Shown: positions 1 through 4,761, counted from the first letter of the stretch. The stretch is 5,007 nt of DNA from Clostridiales bacterium (GCA_020859965.1 JAJBVF010000202.1:1-5007), one strand, 5' to 3'. The notes: generated by a model not told the origin, from the sequence alone. A program made the numbers and translations.

Positions 1-1
1 C

Positions 2-451
2 ACCGGCAGTATGGGTGGGGAAAGTTCCGAACTTTCCAGGCTTTTCGACAAACCAGGACGTGCATGGTCTTTTTCCCCGCAGGTTTCTCTCCCCATTTTC
101 ACAGGAGGCAGAAACAAGGCCTCGCTGGATGCTTCCAGAATCGGCAAACGCATTGAAATCGCCAATTACGAAAAAACAATTCAGACCGCCTTCCGGGAAG
201 TGTCGGATGCTCTGGTAGCCCGGCGTGAATACCGGAAGCAGCTTGAAGCGCAACAGGCGCTTGTTGCTACGCAACAGAGGAGGTTGGAATTCTCCCAGAT
301 TAAATACAACAACGGCATCACTGGATACCTTGACGTACTCACGGCTCAGCAGGATCTTTTTTCCGCCCAACAGGATCTGATTTCCATTCGTTCCGCCCAA
401 CTCCAAAATCTCGTGATGCTATACAAAGCTTTGGGGGGAGGATGTGAATAA
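2..451 (+). CDS. RND efflux outer-membrane channel, OprM/CmeC (TolC) family, C-terminal part
   Basis: The reading frame is open from base 2, so the start lies outside the window; about 149 residues up to the TAA remain of a family usually about 450-500 long. The fragment matches the second half of OprM-type proteins that I recall: a short WSFSPQVSLPIFTGGRNKA stretch (the strand leading into the periplasmic helices), then a long amphipathic, coiled-coil-like helix with YEKTIQTAFREVSDAL, and then the second helix with YNNGITGYLDVLTAQQDLFSAQQ. The C-terminal LVMLYKALGGG is the signature end of this family. Such proteins form the trimeric outer-membrane exit duct of tripartite drug or solute pumps together with an inner-membrane RND transporter and a periplasmic adaptor, whose genes would be expected upstream on the same strand. 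The frame is intact with no sign of decay. Family assignment is secure; the substrate cannot be told. Confidence 0.93.
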   Translation, partial: TGSMGGESSELSRLFDKPGRAWSFSPQVSLPIFTGGRNKASLDASRIGKRIEIANYEKTIQTAFREVSDALVARREYRKQLEAQQALVATQQRRLEFSQIKYNNGITGYLDVLTAQQDLFSAQQDLISIRSAQLQNLVMLYKALGGGCE

Positions 452-504
452 CACACTCCTTCCAAATTAGGATAAATATCTTATTTACAAATCTTTCGAG
501 AAAG

Positions 505-658
505 GCTTTTGATATTTTCTACCCTGTACCTGTCAGATGCCATCCGGGGGAGAGGAGTCAACGATACCCCGTCGCCTGGCATGGACATGCTGAGTCCATT
601 TTTTAGCTCTGCGGTATTTGCGGACGGCATCGCCGATGATATTGAGTTGTCCCTTCAT
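505..658 (-). pseudogene. Chimeric relic: XRE regulator N-terminus joined to a second VWA gene's 3' end
   Basis: On the minus strand an ATG at 658-656 opens a 41-codon frame ending in TGA at 535-533. Its first ~23 residues, including IIGDAVRKYRRAKKWTQ, read like the start of an XRE/Cro helix-turn-helix repressor, where TQEELA or similar should follow, but the likeness stops there. From base 591 leftward the DNA aligns with the 3' end of the VWA gene at 1058-1009. In a different frame it encodes SMSMPGDGVSLTP, identical over 13 residues to the intact gene, with six differing codons, all synonymous. A 2-base insertion (CT, near 551) then shifts the frame. Patchy similarity continues past the stop to about 505, matching the intact gene's trailer. 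I infer that a deletion fused a former regulator to the end of a former, diverged VWA gene. The VWA part is clear; the XRE part rests on a short motif. Confidence 0.6.
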
Positions 659-668
659 GTAATGAAGG
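652..668. repeat. Inverted repeat spanning the start codon of the XRE relic
   Basis: CCTTCA (652-657) and TGAAGG (663-668) are perfect 6-base arms around a 5-base centre. On the minus strand the ATG of the relic regulator sits at the edge of the dyad. XRE repressors commonly bind such dyads to control themselves, so it may be a leftover auto-operator; alternatively the RNA hairpin would hide the initiation site. Arms this short also arise by chance. Confidence 0.35.
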
Positions 669-877
669 TGTTACAATATCAGGATAACTTTCAGTAGAGG
701 GAACGATACTGTTACATTCAATAGAGGCTTCAGACGGGTTATAGAAAAATTTCCAGTTCAACTGCTCCATGAATCTACCCATTGAGTCTGTAGGAAACCT
801 GAAAGAGAGCGAATCGCTATTTTAGAAAAACAGATGAACTTAAAATAAGCGGTCCGGCTATTTTAGGTTAATCATAA

Positions 878-900
878 CCGTATGAACAAGAATCATACGG
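878..900. repeat. 8-base perfect inverted repeat (hairpin or operator)
   Basis: CCGTATGA (878-885) and TCATACGG (893-900) are exact complements separated by ACAAGAA. No T-run follows on either strand, so it does not look like an intrinsic terminator. It lies between the VWA gene's terminator and the relic regulator, where an operator of the lost regulator could have been. Function is unknown. Confidence 0.4.
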
Positions 901-944
901 GAGATTATGAATTTACGACAACTGATTTCCTGGCGATTCTGTCG

Positions 945-982
945 TAACTAAAAGAAAGCCCCCATGAGAGAGACTTTCTGAT
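945..982 (-). terminator. Rho-independent terminator of the kinase-VWA operon
   Basis: Reading the minus strand just past the VWA stop codon, GAAAGTCTCT pairs with GGGGGCTTTC (10 base pairs, three of them G-U) around a short loop, and is followed directly by TTTT. It begins about 15 bases after the TAG, as expected for the end of the two-gene transcript. The G-U pairs make the stem moderate rather than strong. Confidence 0.55.
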
Positions 983-992
983 TTTACCTGTC

Positions 993-1787
993 CTACACCT
1001 GCCACACATCCTCCGGGGGAGGAGTCAGAGATACCCCGTCACCCGGCATAGACATACTGACCATTCGGACGCTGCGGCTCAGCCATGCGAACAGTTCCGT
1101 GAACTTCTGATCGTTGATTTGCATGGGAGGCCGTCCCGGGCTGATGAAGGAAAGCTCCGACAGGTCAGCGCGGCCAATACCGAAGACGAACACGCTGAGC
1201 TTGCGGCTGGCCGACAGTTCTTTCAGATGTTCCTGCAATTCCCGGTGCCGGGCGCTGGTTGGTACTCCGTCCGTCATCACGACAAGCCAGGGCTGGTAGT
1301 ATTCGACCCCGTGTTCCTGGTAAGTTCTCTTGCGACTGTCAAGTTCGGTCAGAGCCAGCTCGACGGCTTCGCCAAGGAGTGTTTCGTTTTCTCGGGATGT
1401 GGTGATTTTAAGATCTGAGTCCGATTCACGGATCGGGCCGAATTCTTTCACTGTCGTCGTTGTCCAAGCGAATGTGATCACCGCTACGTCAGCGGCCAGT
1501 TTTGCCAGAGGATCGGCAAGAATGTCGCTGATGAACCACTGAAGGCCAGTATTGAGTTCGTCCATCCGGGTGACAATGTTGTCTCCCGTGACGATATTCC
1601 AGTTGATCCCGTCAGAATACTCCTGACGGACGATGTGTTGGTTGTCGCCCCGGACGATGCCGTTCATACTGCTGCTGGCATCCAGCAGGAAGAGAACGGG
1701 AAGCCGGGCGTTGGTGTTGTTACCGAACTCGCGCATGGCGGCGAGCTGTTCCTGTTTGTTTGGTTGTGTCGATGATGATATAGACAT
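993..1787 (-). CDS. TerY-like von Willebrand factor A (VWA) domain protein
   Basis: A 264-residue protein that is almost entirely one VWA domain, without signal peptide or membrane segment, so presumably cytoplasmic. The metal-binding MIDAS is recognisable: LPVLFLLDASSSM with D36-x-S38-x-S40, a probable threonine at T137 (ETLLGEAV), and D173 in VVMTDGVPTS. The hydrophobic strand VAVITFAW (101-108) and VFVFGIG (199-205) fit the Rossmann-like core. VWA proteins of this type bind a partner through a chelated divalent metal; TerY members occur next to protein kinases and are thought to be scaffolds or substrates in phosphorylation systems. That fits the kinase gene 12 bp upstream. The tail SMSMPGDGVSLTPPPEDVWQV is preserved in a decayed second copy at 553-591, which argues that it matters. 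The ATG at 1787 has no clear ribosome site; translation may be coupled to the kinase. The exact partner is unknown. Confidence 0.88.
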   Translation of the reverse strand: MSISSSTQPNKQEQLAAMREFGNNTNARLPVLFLLDASSSMNGIVRGDNQHIVRQEYSDGINWNIVTGDNIVTRMDELNTGLQWFISDILADPLAKLAADVAVITFAWTTTTVKEFGPIRESDSDLKITTSRENETLLGEAVELALTELDSRKRTYQEHGVEYYQPWLVVMTDGVPTSARHRELQEHLKELSASRKLSVFVFGIGRADLSELSFISPGRPPMQINDQKFTELFAWLSRSVRMVSMSMPGDGVSLTPPPEDVWQV

Positions 1788-1799
1788 AGTTTATTCAAG

Positions 1800-3116
1800 T
1801 TAATGGTTGGTGGTTGGATTCCGGGTTGCCTGATTCAATGCGCTACGACGCCGTATGCAGAGCTTGCATAAAGATTTGGCATGAGATTGCCGTAAACGCC
1901 GTGCGACATCGTCAGGAGCCTCCCGGAAGAGAATCCCGCAGTCTGTACAGACATTGGGTGTCATCTGCACCAGCAGACTGTGGGGCGGACAGGGACGGTC
2001 ATGCAGAAGATCCCGGTACATGGGATGATCCCTTCCGCCTCCCGGTTCCATATCCCTGAGGTATTGCTGCAAACAACGCGCCAGATACCCCGGCATGACG
2101 CGTGGACGCAAATCGCGACGCTGGACACAGGTAAGATTGTGACCGAGAGCATCGCGGAGCTTGCGGGGGAGATACGACCAGACATAGCGTCCGGGGGTAT
2201 CGGGCGGGTAGAATCCCGCCGGAGGCTTGTACGAAGCAAACGGGTACGGCAGTATGCCCTTTCCGGCGGCTTCCCGCATGTCTCCTTCTCCCCCTTGCCG
2301 GGCAAAGGGAGACAGGCCGAGAGCCAATGTCATGAAGAGCAGGACGGACAGGGCGTAGGCATCGTGGCTGCGGGCACGGAGGAAGTCTCCGTAGTTACCT
2401 CTAAGTTCCGGTGCCCGGAACCGTTCCGTGCCGACGGAACAGGGATAGTCCTCGACCTGAAAACTGTCGGCATCCACCCAGCAGATGGAGCCATCAGGAG
2501 AAACCAGCACATTGCCGGGATGCAGATCGCCCAGGACGACACCGCAACGGTGCAGCGTATGGACTGATTCCGACAGGTTCAGGCATAGCCTGGTCAGATC
2601 GTAACGGGTCCATGAGGGGAACTGGTTCGTCAGCAGTTCCGCATGAAACGCGAATGCCCCGAGCGGAACACCGTCCGCCCGGGGCATCAGCACGCCGACA
2701 AAGCGCCGCAGTTCGTCGTACAGGATCTCGCGCGGCCACGCCACGCACGGGGAACGAATGGGGCGGGAACACATCAGCCGAAGCTTCTGCTCACGCCAAC
2801 GCATCCGTTGCGTTGGATGATAGAGCTTGGCTACGAGTGGCGATCCTAATGCCGAATGGGCAGTAAAGACCGATCCTTCACCGCCTTCCGCAATGGGTTT
2901 TCCCAGAACGATTCGTTTCCCCTCACCTGAAAACAGAACATCTCCGGTCGGATACTTCCCGCCATTGCCGCAGAGTTCTTCATCCAGCCGCCTCACCTGA
3001 TGGCGGAGTGCATAGAATGGAGTCATGAGAACATGACGGCGGATAATGAAGCCGTCACATATAGATGACGCTGTCAACAGCGTTATTTCATCGTTTCCGC
3101 AGCCTGAAAAAGACAT
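1800..3116 (-). CDS. Atypical Ser/Thr-type protein kinase with C-terminal zinc-ribbon-like tail (partner of VWA protein)
   Basis: A 438-residue kinase-fold protein of the kind found beside TerY-like genes (COG4248-like, from memory). Visible landmarks are a glycine loop IAEGGEGSVF (75-84), the ATP-anchoring lysine in VAKLYH (K97), AWPREILYD and GVLMPRADG around the hinge, and the catalytic loop GVVLGDLHPGNVLV with D197 and N202. The HRD histidine-arginine is replaced by LG. The metal-binding site is VDADSFQ (D215) instead of DFG, and an activation-segment end GTERFRAPEL (229-238) follows. After the kinase domain, C390-x2-C393 and C417-x2-C420 look like a zinc ribbon. It should phosphorylate proteins, plausibly the VWA protein or something bound to it. 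There is no membrane segment. The start is uncertain: ATG 3116 suits the extended -10 at 3150-3158, but residues 1-30 look uncoding-like, and ATG 3026 (residue 31) is a good alternative. First gene of the operon. Confidence 0.88.
   Translation of the reverse strand: MSFSGCGNDEITLLTASSICDGFIIRRHVLMTPFYALRHQVRRLDEELCGNGGKYPTGDVLFSGEGKRIVLGKPIAEGGEGSVFTAHSALGSPLVAKLYHPTQRMRWREQKLRLMCSRPIRSPCVAWPREILYDELRRFVGVLMPRADGVPLGAFAFHAELLTNQFPSWTRYDLTRLCLNLSESVHTLHRCGVVLGDLHPGNVLVSPDGSICWVDADSFQVEDYPCSVGTERFRAPELRGNYGDFLRARSHDAYALSVLLFMTLALGLSPFARQGGEGDMREAAGKGILPYPFASYKPPAGFYPPDTPGRYVWSYLPRKLRDALGHNLTCVQRRDLRPRVMPGYLARCLQQYLRDMEPGGGRDHPMYRDLLHDRPCPPHSLLVQMTPNVCTDCGILFREAPDDVARRLRQSHAKSLCKLCIRRRSALNQATRNPTTNH
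3068..3083. repeat. 7-base palindrome at the 5' end of the kinase gene
   Basis: ACGCTGT (3068-3074) and ACAGCGT (3077-3083) are perfect arms around CA. If the kinase starts at 3026, this lies in its leader between promoter and start and could be an operator; if it starts at 3116, the palindrome is inside the coding region and may be meaningless. Confidence 0.35.
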
Positions 3117-3123
3117 CTCAGAA

Positions 3124-3552
3124 ATGCCATATATACTTGCTATGAGTATATTATATCATTCACAACAATGTCCTCCTGTTATTGCCTGCATTCTCTCAAT
3201 TGAATGTTCCGGACTAATAGGAGATGCCCCTTACGCTTATGTAGAAATGCAGAATCTGCATATGGATTCCCTTTCATCCGTCCGATTGAAAGTCATCCTT
3301 CTTGATTCTCTTCCACTTTTAAGAGGAAAGAATTCTGGTAGGATACTCCGTAAGCAGGGCAGCCTTCTTCTTGACAGCCCTTTATCAAAACGTGACCTCA
3401 AGAAGTTGGTCTCTCCTGGGCAAGTAGAACATGCCGTGCTGAAAGTCAGTCACAAGAAAATCATATTAACGGCACGAAGTGTACGTGGGGATGATTCCTA
3501 CTGGGGAGACCTCACCTATGCCCTTAGTCAGAAATATTTCCCTGACCACTGA
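3124..3552 (+). CDS. Unrecognised small protein, divergent from the kinase operon
   Basis: About 142 residues from ATG 3124. Alternatives are ATG 3142 (136 residues) and ATG 3046 (168 residues, which would overlap the kinase start). I do not recognise the family. It is not membrane-spanning apart from a mildly hydrophobic N-terminal PPVIACILSIECSGLIG. The middle is rich in leucine, serine and lysine (VILLDSLPLLRGKN, SKRDLKKLV), and the end has aromatic residues (DDSYWGDLTYALSQKYF). Support for it being real: no stop in over 140 codons, no competing long frame on the other strand, and a strong terminator 18 bases past its TGA on the same strand. Codon use is more AT-rich than in the kinase and VWA genes, so its origin may differ. 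Sharing a divergent promoter region with the kinase operon hints at, but does not prove, a functional link. It could also be a truncated remnant. Confidence 0.6.
   Translation: MPYILAMSILYHSQQCPPVIACILSIECSGLIGDAPYAYVEMQNLHMDSLSSVRLKVILLDSLPLLRGKNSGRILRKQGSLLLDSPLSKRDLKKLVSPGQVEHAVLKVSHKKIILTARSVRGDDSYWGDLTYALSQKYFPDH
3150..3158 (-). promoter_or_regulatory. Extended -10 promoter for the kinase-VWA operon
   Basis: The minus strand carries TGATATAAT, a consensus -10 hexamer (TATAAT) preceded by the TGn extension. Transcription would start near 3143, 27 bases before the ATG at 3116 or 117 bases before the one at 3026. The hexamer 17 bases upstream (CAGGAG) is not a -35 box, which is acceptable for an extended -10 promoter. 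The surroundings are AT-rich, so similar strings are cheap. The divergent + gene shares this region; TATACT at 3132-3137 on the + strand is a weaker -10 candidate there. Confidence 0.45.
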
Positions 3553-3569
3553 TTTCAGGGAATCACATC

Positions 3570-3607
3570 AACATCATCGCAGGGGTAACTCTACGGTGAT
3601 GTTTTTT
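3570..3607 (+). terminator. Strong rho-independent terminator after the unknown gene
   Basis: AACATCATCG (3570-3579) pairs with CGGTGATGTT (3594-3603), ten base pairs with one G-U. After a C-A mismatch the stem continues with AGGG/CTCT, capped by a GTAA tetraloop of the stable GNRA type. Six T residues (3602-3607) follow. It begins 18 bases after the TGA of the + strand gene and is the best evidence that this gene was transcribed. Confidence 0.85.
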
Positions 3608-3734
3608 ATCTGCTACCAGACTACTGAATAGAAATGGTATCTATTGTCAGAAAATAGTCAGAAAAATATATTCCTTTTTGTGCCGTTTTAGGCGCTTTTC
3701 AGGGTAGCGAACAGATATGGAAGAAGGCTGATAC
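3604..3734. other. AT-rich spacer between the two terminators
   Basis: No gene is visible. The stretch holds a short direct repeat GTCAGAAAA (3646-3654 and 3657-3665) and a small hairpin, GTGCC/GGCGC (3680-3684/3691-3695), followed by TTTT on the + strand, too weak to call a terminator. It is presumably the original chromosomal flank downstream of tRNA-Asn. Confidence 0.5.
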
Positions 3735-3777
3735 AGATAAAAGAAAAGAGCCTCAATCCTTTCGGAATGAGGCTCTT
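3735..3777 (-). terminator. Rho-independent terminator of tRNA-Asn
   Basis: On the minus strand AAGAGCCTCATTCC and GGATTGAGGCTCTT form a 14-position stem with a single mismatch, closed by a GAAA tetraloop and followed by TTCTTTTAT. It lies five bases after the encoded CCA end of the tRNA-Asn fragment, as expected for the terminator of that tRNA transcript. Its preservation shows that the leftward side is the tRNA's native downstream flank. Confidence 0.85.
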
Positions 3778-3782
3778 ATTAA

Positions 3783-3827
3783 TGGCTCCCCCGGTTGGGC
3801 TCGAACCAACGACCTAGTGATTAACAG
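3783..3827 (-). other. 3' half of tRNA-Asn(GTT): attachment-site scar of an integrated element
   Basis: Read on the minus strand: anticodon loop CTGTTAA (anticodon GTT at 3825-3823), anticodon-stem 3' strand TCACT, variable AGGTC, T-arm GTTGG-TTCGAGC-CCAAC, acceptor strand CGGGGGA, discriminator G and encoded CCA. All parts from the anticodon onward are perfect for bacterial tRNA-Asn. Upstream the complementary stem AGTGA is missing (GTTCT instead), and there is no D-arm or 5' acceptor strand, so this is not a functional tRNA. A cut exactly at the anticodon loop with the 3' part intact is typical of tyrosine-recombinase integration into tRNA genes. The element must then lie to the right, with the reconstituted full tRNA-Asn at its far end, outside the window. 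No integrase is visible here. Confidence 0.85.
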
Positions 3828-3974
3828 AGAACCAAACAATAATCGCAACTTATTCTTTGTTATATATTTATCAAATTATTAGTACGCCAACTATACGCCA
3901 CGTCGAGATTCAAACGTGAAGACTTGCGGTCATTTATCATCATTTCTCGTGTTTCTTTCTTGTGTGGAATCCTG
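3828..3974. other. Element terminus next to att, with short direct repeats
   Basis: This AT-rich stretch has no gene. On the minus strand TGGCGTATAGT is followed at once by TGGCGTACTAA (about 3879-3900), two imperfect 11-base direct repeats. Repeats next to an attachment core can be arm-type integrase or excisionase sites, which is an inference from position only. Confidence 0.4.
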
Positions 3975-4007
3975 AAAAAAGCTACCGCACTCATTTTGGC
4001 GTGCCGG
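3975..4007 (-). terminator. Probable terminator of hicA-hicB
   Basis: Six bases beyond the hicB stop codon the minus strand has CCGGCAC, which can pair with GTGCGG (6 base pairs with one bulged G), then TAGC and TTTTTT. The stem is short and imperfect, but position and T-run fit the end of the toxin-antitoxin transcript. Confidence 0.4.
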
Positions 4008-4012
4008 GGACG

Positions 4013-4450
4013 TCAGGCCTGGAGAAGTTCAGGATGCTTGCTGACCAGTTCCAGCAAGCGGGCGGAGGAACCGCTGGGGCGCCGCTGACCGCTTTCCCAC
4101 TTGATCAGTGTCGAAAGACTCACGCCCAGCAGACGGGCAAAATCCTTTTGAGTGACGCCCCGGGACTGGCGAAGCTGGGCAATGGCGTTTTCATTGGCCC
4201 ATGCACGGGACTTGCCGGGAACGATGACCGCCGCCCGGGGTTCAGGCAGGGGTGTCCCGTCCGTCAGGCAGTCCTCAACGTACAATTCCGCGCATTCATC
4301 CAGATTCCGCGCTACTTCTTCGACGGTGTCTCCGTGGGTGCAATCGCCGTCCAGTTCCGGCAAGGAACCGATAAAGCATTGATCCTCGTCACTCCACCGG
4401 ATAAGCCTTGCATAAGGACGGGCAAGGCATTTTATTTCTTTCTGGTTCAT
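4013..4450 (-). CDS. hicB: HicB-family antitoxin with C-terminal helix-turn-helix
   Basis: A 145-residue protein with the two-part HicB layout. The N-terminal partial RNase H-like fold (about residues 13-70) shows YARLIRWSDEDQCFIGSLPELDGDCTHGDTVEEV and ends in the typical GTPLPEPR. The C-terminal XRE-type helix-turn-helix (about 88-135) shows LRQSRGVTQKDFARLLGVSLSTLIKWESGQRRPS. The first part should bind and block the HicA toxin; the second should bind the operator upstream of hicA. It lies 40 bp after hicA on the same strand, the usual toxin-first order. With a likely single promoter, HicB controls both genes. An intact frame and family-typical length argue for function. It sits just inside the inferred right-hand integrated element and probably helps to keep it. 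No clear ribosome site precedes ATG 4450. Confidence 0.93.
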   Translation of the reverse strand: MNQKEIKCLARPYARLIRWSDEDQCFIGSLPELDGDCTHGDTVEEVARNLDECAELYVEDCLTDGTPLPEPRAAVIVPGKSRAWANENAIAQLRQSRGVTQKDFARLLGVSLSTLIKWESGQRRPSGSSARLLELVSKHPELLQA

Positions 4451-4490
4451 GGTCTTTTTGATTCATGGTTTGGACAATCGGCAAGGGGAC

Positions 4491-4697
4491 TTACGCCCCC
4501 TTGCCTTTTGCTTCCTCGATCTTTTTGCGGACTTGCTTGATCAGGTAAGGCTTGGCATCGTCTCCGTCCTTCCCGGGGATGGTAGCGGAAACGCCGGACG
4601 GGTGTTTGAACCGTCTATGGGAGCCTTTCCCTCCTGGTGTTCGTTGGAATCCGTTTTGGATCAGGGAGGCAACAATATCGCGAATTCTTGTTGCCAT
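4491..4697 (-). CDS. hicA: HicA-family mRNA interferase toxin
   Basis: A 68-residue protein, normal for HicA. It has the single double-stranded-RNA-binding-like fold: MATRIRDIVASLIQNGFQ forms the first helix, then PGGKGSHRRFKHP carries the catalytic histidine H27 in the conserved GSH motif, followed by the strand SGVSATIPGK and the final helix KPYLIKQVRKKIEEA. HicA cleaves mRNA and stops translation until HicB neutralises it. I chose ATG 4697 because the family begins right there; the frame is open further upstream to ATG 4832, but that extension has no family likeness and would run through the operator. The promoter's predicted start point is only 2-3 bases before this ATG, so the message may be leaderless. 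First gene of the operon, 40 bp before hicB. Confidence 0.93.
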   Translation of the reverse strand: MATRIRDIVASLIQNGFQRTPGGKGSHRRFKHPSGVSATIPGKDGDDAKPYLIKQVRKKIEEAKGKGA

Positions 4698-4705
4698 GTC
4701 GGGAG

Positions 4706-4732
4706 AATATAACACTATGTGTTGTTTGGCAA
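4706..4732 (-). promoter_or_regulatory. hicA-hicB promoter
   Basis: On the minus strand TTGCCA (4732-4727, five of six matches to TTGACA) stands 15 bases before TATATT (4711-4706, five of six), which carries a TG extension (TGTTATATT). An alternative pairing is TATTCT (4709-4704) with an ideal 17-base spacer. Either way RNA should start at about 4697-4700, at or next to the hicA ATG. Confidence 0.55.
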
Positions 4733-4754
4733 ACAAAAAATAACACATAGTGTC
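4711..4754. promoter_or_regulatory. HicB operator region: paired palindromes over the hic promoter
   Basis: ACACTATGTGTT (4712-4723) and AACACATAGTGT (4742-4753) are perfect 12-base inverted copies. Each is itself a dyad of the form AACAC-N3-GTGT, with centres at 4717 and 4748, 31 bases or about three helical turns apart. Between them TTGTTTG-G-CAAACAA (4722-4736) is a third perfect palindrome. The left site overlaps the extended -10 of hicA. Repeated dyads on one face of the helix suit an oligomeric HicB repressor binding cooperatively. That HicB is the binder is an inference from its helix-turn-helix domain. Confidence 0.7.
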
Positions 4755-4761
4755 ATTCCTC

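Larger units (their letters stand above)
452..992. other. Gene-poor spacer containing decayed sequence
   Basis: No convincing intact gene lies in these 541 bases. The left part (about 505-658) is a minus-strand relic described separately. The remaining 659-950 is AT-rich and without open frames of useful length; the longest initiator-led frame I tried there (ATG at 769) is only 18 codons. Small symmetric elements are present: an inverted repeat at 652-668, another at 878-900, and a 10-base direct repeat GCTATTTTAG at 816-825 and 857-866. A weak hairpin, CTTTC-GA-GAAAG at 493-504 followed by a T-rich stretch, could terminate the efflux transcript, but its stem is too short to call. The spacer is best read as the leftovers of a decayed gene plus the promoter that once drove it. 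Confidence 0.6.

Noticed and set aside
509..697. 62-codon + strand frame
   Set aside because: It is the antisense of the XRE/VWA relic; the apparent protein likeness is with the reverse complement of the VWA tail, not with a + strand protein.
769..825. 18-codon + strand frame
   Set aside because: Too short, without a ribosome site or recognisable sequence.
816..866. Direct repeat GCTATTTTAG as an iteron or CRISPR-like unit
   Set aside because: Only two 10-base copies, AT-rich, with no further units; chance is sufficient.
1114..1542. Several + strand frames of 61-99 codons
   Set aside because: All lie opposite the VWA gene, whose MIDAS motifs fix the minus strand as coding.
1814..2866. Long frames on both strands, up to 195 codons on the + strand
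   Set aside because: They overlap the kinase gene in other frames; high GC content makes such shadows long, and none shows a recognisable motif.
3680..3699. Hairpin GTGCC/GGCGC with TTTT as terminator
   Set aside because: Only five base pairs, one of them G-U, and no gene ends just before it.
3783..3860. Complete tRNA-Asn gene
   Set aside because: The 5' anticodon-stem strand, D-arm and 5' acceptor strand are absent, so only the 3' half remains.
3962..4540. 192-codon + strand frame
   Set aside because: Antisense to hicB and the hicA-hicB gap; the minus strand carries clear HicB domains.
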